Made by a program: the position numbers and the translations under genes. Shown piece after piece: positions 59,087 through 64,000 of a stretch of 64,000 nucleotides of DNA (position 1 is the stretch's first letter; each line of letters starts with the position of its first letter). The stretch is from NCBI GenBank assembly GCA_946800325.1, contig OX326957.1, positions 61,339,070-61,403,069 on the forward strand, in the 5' to 3' direction. The DNA is from Luzula sylvatica. Taxonomy: Eukaryota > Streptophyta > Magnoliopsida > Poales > Juncaceae. Under the pieces are notes generated by a model. The model was not told where the DNA came from. It worked only from the letters and a program-made list of their open reading frames with translations, and searched no databases.

Positions 59087-59094
59087 TTGATACC

Positions 59095-59631
59095 TTATGT
59101 TATGCGGATACTTAAAAAATGCAAAAATATCTTGAGAAAACGCGTATCCGATACGATACCGATGCGATACAGTTCGAATACGTATTGAATACTTCACGTG
59201 GTGTATCCGAATATTTTAATATTTTTTTTTCCGGATACGACAGTATACGACTGAGGATACTTCCAAGATACAGCTGAGATATTCTGTTTATGATACTTCG
59301 GTTCATTATATATTTTGGCCCATAATATTTTTAAATGAATTATATATGATACTTCTATGATACTTTTAGAATACTTCTAGAATAAATTTATGATATTTTT
59401 ATGATATTTGTATTGTTTGGTTGATTTTATTTATTGTCATGATATTTAATTTAAAATCAATTTATTATTTAATTATTAGTTATTTATTAATCATATTATA
59501 CATATAATATAAATATATTAAAATAATAATTGTATAGCTGTATTCGTATTCGTGATTTTTTGAAAATTATCGTATAGTTGTATCAATATCGTATCGGATA
59601 TGATACCAGTATTCGTATATGTGCAACATAG
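59095..59631. mobile_element. hAT-like MITE (537 bp) with 8-bp target duplication
   Basis: Ends TTATGTTATGCGGATAC and (complement) CTATGTTGCACATATACG. Perfect duplication TTGATACC at 59087-59094 and 59632-59639. Subterminal ATACGATACC-type motifs. A related, rearranged copy lies at 36180-36740. Confidence 0.75.
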
Positions 59632-59732
59632 TTGATACCTCTTCCGTTTGAATTTTTTTTTTATAAATGGTTGAAATAAATCTTAGTTTAGGCCGCTGAT
59701 ATAATTTGAGTTTGGAGACTACATTGAAGAAC

Positions 59733-59943
59733 TGTTAAGACTAATGGAGCATCCGTTAAGCTAATGGATGATCCATTTAGATTTGTGTTATTATTCATTT
59801 TAGTCCCTGCGTATTTGGTTTTTGTGTATTAGTTTGAGAGAGTATAAAAACAAATGCCGCCGTACTGTTCATCACTGTTCATTACTATTCACGAAAATTA
59901 TTTTCTCTCTCTTCAATTTCTCTCTCTCTCTCTAACTCTTTCA
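59733..59943 (+). mobile_element. 5' LTR of a Copia element (211 bp)
   Basis: Runs from TGTTAAGAC to CTTTCA. TATA box TATAAAAA at 59843-59850. The primer-binding site TGGTATCAGAGC (59944-59955) follows without a gap. The start is inferred from the TG; the 3' LTR is outside the window. Confidence 0.7.
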
Positions 59944-59955
59944 TGGTATCAGAGC
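59944..59955 (+). other. Initiator-Met tRNA primer-binding site
   Basis: Exact TGGTATCAGAGC directly after the LTR, three bases before the gag-pol ATG. Confidence 0.9.
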
Positions 59956-59958
59956 GAC

Positions 59959-62900
59959 ATGGTGAAATCCGGCGAACACCAAGCTCCTACTAGCGGCACA
60001 ACCATGGCGCACGAAGACTCTACCCGCGGTAATCTCCTCCTTCTACCGCCGGCGCCACCGCAAATTTCCTCTCAAGCTGAGGCCCAAACCCTAGCCGCCG
60101 ACAACACCTCCTCTAACCTAGCTGCCGCAAATTTTCTCTCAAACTGCCCGCCTCCACCTCCCCTGGCCGTCACCTCTCCTGGCCCCCTTCTCCTCGCCCC
60201 GGGCTCTCATCCCCTCGCCCCGGGCCATCATCCCCTCGCCCCGGGCCATCATCCCCTCGCCCCGGGCCCTCAATCCCTCGCCCCGGGCTACGCGGGCACA
60301 ACATCTCCTGGCCCTCATCTTCTCAACAGCTCCTCTCAACAGCCCCTCTCAACAGCTCCTCTCAACAGCCCCTGGCCCCTCTCAACAGCCCCTCTCCACA
60401 GCCCCTGGCCCCATCTACTCGCGGCCCATGGCCCCCAACTCCTCGCGGGCACAACATTCTTCAGCCCCAACCTCACCTCTCCCTCTTTTCCGCCCGGATT
60501 TCCCGGTCCACAAACCACCTCTCAAGCTTCCGCCTCTCTTTTTACTCCGGCCGGATCGTTCGGTTCTCACTTTGCGACCCCACTTGGCACATACGGTCCG
60601 CAAATACCTAATCCGACTCCGCCAATTAGTGCCAACTTCTCTTATTCGGGTGATACACCTACCTCTCGCTCACCGGTTACATTCAATCACCCGCTCTCAA
60701 TCAAGTTGACTCGCGAAAATTTTCTCCTTTGGAAATCGCAAGTCATTCCGGTTCTAACCGGTTACGGACTCATGCATTTCGTCGACGGTTCTCAACTCTC
60801 GCCTCCCGCGCATATTACCGTTCAAGACGGCGAATCTTATTCTTTTGCCCTCAATCCGCATCACGACTTGTGGAAACGTCAAGATGCTCTCATCCTTGCG
60901 TGGCTTTTCTCATCCCTCTCCGAGACAGTACTTGTTCAATTTGTAAATTGTCGCACGTCCTTGGATCTTTGGCGAGTGATCCATCAATTATACGCAAATC
61001 CGGCGATGTCCTCTCTCCTCGAAATCAAGCAACTTCTCCACTCGACCAAAAAGGACTCCCTTTCTTGCTCGGATTACGTACAAAAGATGCAAACATTTGC
61101 GGATCGCCTCGCTTCTTTGGGGTCCCCAATTTCGGAGATGGATCTTGTTCACCACATCCTCAACGGACTTGGCCGGGAGTACGACGCTTTTGTCATGAAC
61201 GTTTCCATGCGTCCGAATCCGTTGCCTCTCATGGAGCTTCTCGGTCACCTTCGTTGCCTCGAGCGTCGCATCGACTCTCATGATGCTATGCCGCCAGTTG
61301 CCCAAATTGCCGCCGCCAAACCTAAGGTTCCGAACTCTTTTGCAGGTTTACTTCCGACACCGGTTCACACCGCACCTCCCCGGTTTTCGAGGCCTCCCTT
61401 TCCGAATCGTGGTCGCGGCAATGGTGGACGTGGTGGCCGCAATGGTCGTGGGGGACGTAAATCCGAAGACGTGTGCCAAATTTGCGACAAGCCGGGCCAT
61501 GTTGCGTTGCGTTGTTGGAGCCGTTTCGACGCCACTATTCAACCGATGACGAATGCTTCGCCTCAAGCCCAAACCGCGCAAGCCATCTCCACCAATGCTC
61601 CACCGAACTCCGTCGTTCCCACCGAGTGGTTTCTTGATACAGGTGCCACGCATCATGTGACGGCCGATCTCAACAACCTCTCGACCCACTCCATGTATCT
61701 CGGCCATGATCAATTACGTGTCGGCAATGGTGAAGGTTTAAAAATTCTTAATCTTGGGTCTTCTCGTATTTCTTCTCCATCTAAATCTTTTATTTTAAAA
61801 GATATTCTTCATGTCCCGTCCATTACTCAAAATCTTTTAAGTATCTCTCGTTTTACTCGTGACAATAATGTTTATCTTGAATTCTATTCTTCTCTTTGTT
61901 TTGTCAAGGATCGAGCAACGCACAAGGTGCTTCTTCAAGCCACTCTTGTTGATGGTCTTTACAAGCTTTCTTCTTCCCTAGTGTCTTCTCCCCTAGCTTT
62001 CTTGACGAGTCGAGTTTCCGCCGATACGTGGCATCGTCGGTTTTGTCATGCGTCATCTTCCACCACCGCTCATCTTTTAACGAAGTTTTCTCTTCCGACT
62101 ATGTCTAAAACTATTTCTTTTTGTAACGATTGTTCTAAAGCGAAAGCACACAAATTACCGTTTTCTCGTTCTATTTTTCGTGCTAAGTTTCCTCTTGATG
62201 TTGTTCATTCGGATTTGTGGGGTCCGTCTCCGGTTGTATCGAATTCGGGTTATAAGTATTATGTCATTTTTGTTGATGAATTCTCTCGCTTCACTTGGTT
62301 ATATTTTCTTTCTTCCAAGGACCAAGTGTCGGTTGTGTTTGAGAAATTTAAAAAGGTTGTGGAAAACTTGTTTGCTAGATCCATCAAGGTTCTCCAAACG
62401 GATGGTGGTACCGAATACAAGCCGATTTTTCGACTTCATCCCGACATCACGCCTCAACTCTCATGCCCTCACACCCCCGAGCAAAACGGTGTAGCCGAGC
62501 GCAAACATCGCCATATCCTCGAGCTCGCCCTTTCGTGCATCTCCTCGGCTTCCATCCCTCTCGAATATTGGGATGAGGTATTTTCAAGCGTTATTTTCAT
62601 TATCAATCGCTTACCTATATCCTCGCAAAAATCCCCTTTCGAGTGTCTTTTCCAGCAAGAGCCGGATTATGCGTTCTTACGAGTCCTTGGATGCGCATGC
62701 TTTCCGAACTTGCGCCCCTACAATAAGAACAAGCTCGAATTTCGCTCGCTACCGTGTGTCTTTATGGGGTATTCATCGAGCCACAAAGGATACAAATGCC
62801 TTCATCTTGAGACGAATCGAGTGTACATTAGTCGTGATGTCACCTTCGACGAACAAACATTTCCGTTTGCCACGCGACATTACCCGCCTTCCTCTCGGAC

Positions 62901-64000
62901 TATTGATACGTTTTACTCTCCTCTAACGGTTTTGCCATTTTTTAGGGACACTCGGGAGGACATTGCTCGGCATTCGACGTCGACGCCCGTCCCTCATACT
63001 CGCGGGGCGGACTTGCGCGGTGGTCACTCTCATGTTGAGGCAATTCGGCCGGTTCCTTCGCGCACCACTGGTACCACCGAGACCGTACCACATACCCCTC
63101 CTAGTCCGCCGAGACCGACGTGCCCTACCGAGTCCGCCGAGCATACCTCGGTCTTATCCCCCGACGTGCCAAACCGAGACCCTCCTAGTCCGCCGAGACC
63201 GCTGACCACCACCGACCTCGCCGAGAATACCTCGGTCTTACCCCCCGACGTGCCCCTACCTTCTTCCTCGTCTACGTCGACACTCGTCGTTCCCGCTTCT
63301 CGACACCCAATGATCACTCGTCAACGTGCCAACACGCGTCGTCTCAAAGACCTCTCCGATTACCACCTCTATACGGCCACGAAGCATCCCTTAGCCTTCT
63401 CCGTATCCGTGGATGATGACGAACCGACGTGTTTCTCGAATGCCAACAAGCATCTTCCTTGGCGTCAAGCCATGGCCCATGAACTCGATGCGCTCGTTCA
63501 AAACAAGACGTGGATTCTCGTACCACCACCCTCCAACCAAAACGTCGTGGGATGCAAATGGGTGTACAAGCTCAAACGGCGCTCGGATGGGTCGATTGAA
63601 CGCCACAAGGCGCGGTTGGTCGCCAAAGGTTATAACCAAACCGAAGGTGTTGATTATACGGAGACATTTAGTCCGGTTGTCAAACCGGTTACAATTCGGG
63701 TGGTGCTCTCCATCGCAATTTCACGCGGTTGGTCCCTACGACAACTTGATGTCAACAATGCCTTTCTTCACGGGGATCTTCATGAGACGGTATACATGTC
63801 TCAACCTCCCGGTTTTATTAACTCGGAATTTCCCAACCATGTGTGTTTGTTGAAAAAGGCACTTTACGGTCTCAAACAAGCGCCACGTGCGTGGTTTCAT
63901 AAACTTCGCTCGGCCCTCCTTAGTCTCGGCTTCATTGTGTCTTCATCGGATTCATCTCTTTTCATCCGTACACGCGATGACCATACGGTATTTCTTCTTG
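59959..64000 (+). mobile_element. Copia gag-pol polyprotein, open to the window end
   Basis: From ATG 59959 the frame is open for 1347 codons without a stop. The first 240 residues or so are Pro/Ser/Leu-rich with tandem LAPGHHP repeats. A gag domain follows ([20 protein letters not shown]), then the zinc knuckle [14 protein letters not shown] and the protease DTGATHH. The integrase has the HRRFCH...CNDC finger and the catalytic Asp, Asp and Glu in [15 protein letters not shown] and [13 protein letters not shown] duplicated Pro-rich linker (PPSPPRP...VLxPDVP, about 63090-63250) precedes the reverse transcriptase ([42 protein letters not shown]). The YVDD box, RNase H and 3' LTR lie beyond the window. 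All visible catalytic motifs are intact, so it is probably young and possibly autonomous. Confidence 0.92.

Noticed and set aside
60139..60603. Minus-strand Gly/Arg-rich frames ([12 protein letters not shown])
   Set aside because: Antisense shadow of the repeated Pro-rich start of the Copia gag-pol frame.

Overview
This is plant nuclear DNA, almost certainly from a eudicot. The genes carry GT-AG introns, and the protein families are plant ones: a P-class PPR array, group-C Raf-like kinases, a DUF868 protein, a B-lectin/PAN receptor-like protein without a kinase, a CTR1 kinase and a class A heat-shock factor. Intergenic DNA is AT-rich and packed with LTR retrotransposons, hAT, Mutator, CACTA and mariner-like elements and Helitron ends. 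I cannot fix the species from sequence alone.

Layout. 1-2.7 kb: the last exon of an unidentified gene, then a decaying PPR gene on the minus strand. 4.2-20.8 kb: Copia debris around a rearranged segmental duplication of one Raf-like kinase locus. Copy A is plus at 6926-8248. Copy B (10137-13075) keeps both flanks but has lost the gene, and a solo-LTR-like sequence sits in its place. Copy C is minus at 14090-15420. Fragment D is minus at 20000-20227. A LINE fragment lies at 17.8-19.3 kb. 20.8-25.7 kb: a minus-strand chromovirus (Ty3/gypsy) remnant with a 1.18 kb hAT element nested in its 5' LTR. 25.7-30.8 kb: a nest of at least five LTR-like sequences on both strands. 31.8-36.7 kb: MITEs, a DUF868 gene and a CACTA terminus. 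37.3-38.8 kb: the B-lectin/PAN gene. 40.1-44.3 kb: two hAT elements with perfect 8-bp target duplications and two Helitron 3' ends. 46.8-49.9 kb: an 11-exon CTR1 gene. 50.1-51.9 kb: two inverted Helitron ends, an inverted copy of one of the hAT elements and a Mutator foldback element. 55.0-56.8 kb: a two-exon heat-shock factor. 59.7 kb to the window end: a Copia element with an uninterrupted gag-pol frame that runs off the window.

The host genes do not form an operon or cluster. CTR1 (brake on ethylene signalling), the heat-shock factor and the lectin/PAN protein are separate regulatory genes. The most informative structure is in the repeats. The kinase duplication has three states: intact, decaying and deleted. 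hAT and Helitron copies lie in inverted orientation on the two sides of CTR1. A 14-bp palindrome family, TCCGT-N4-ACGGA, recurs in several LTR-like sequences, mostly upstream of their candidate TATA boxes.
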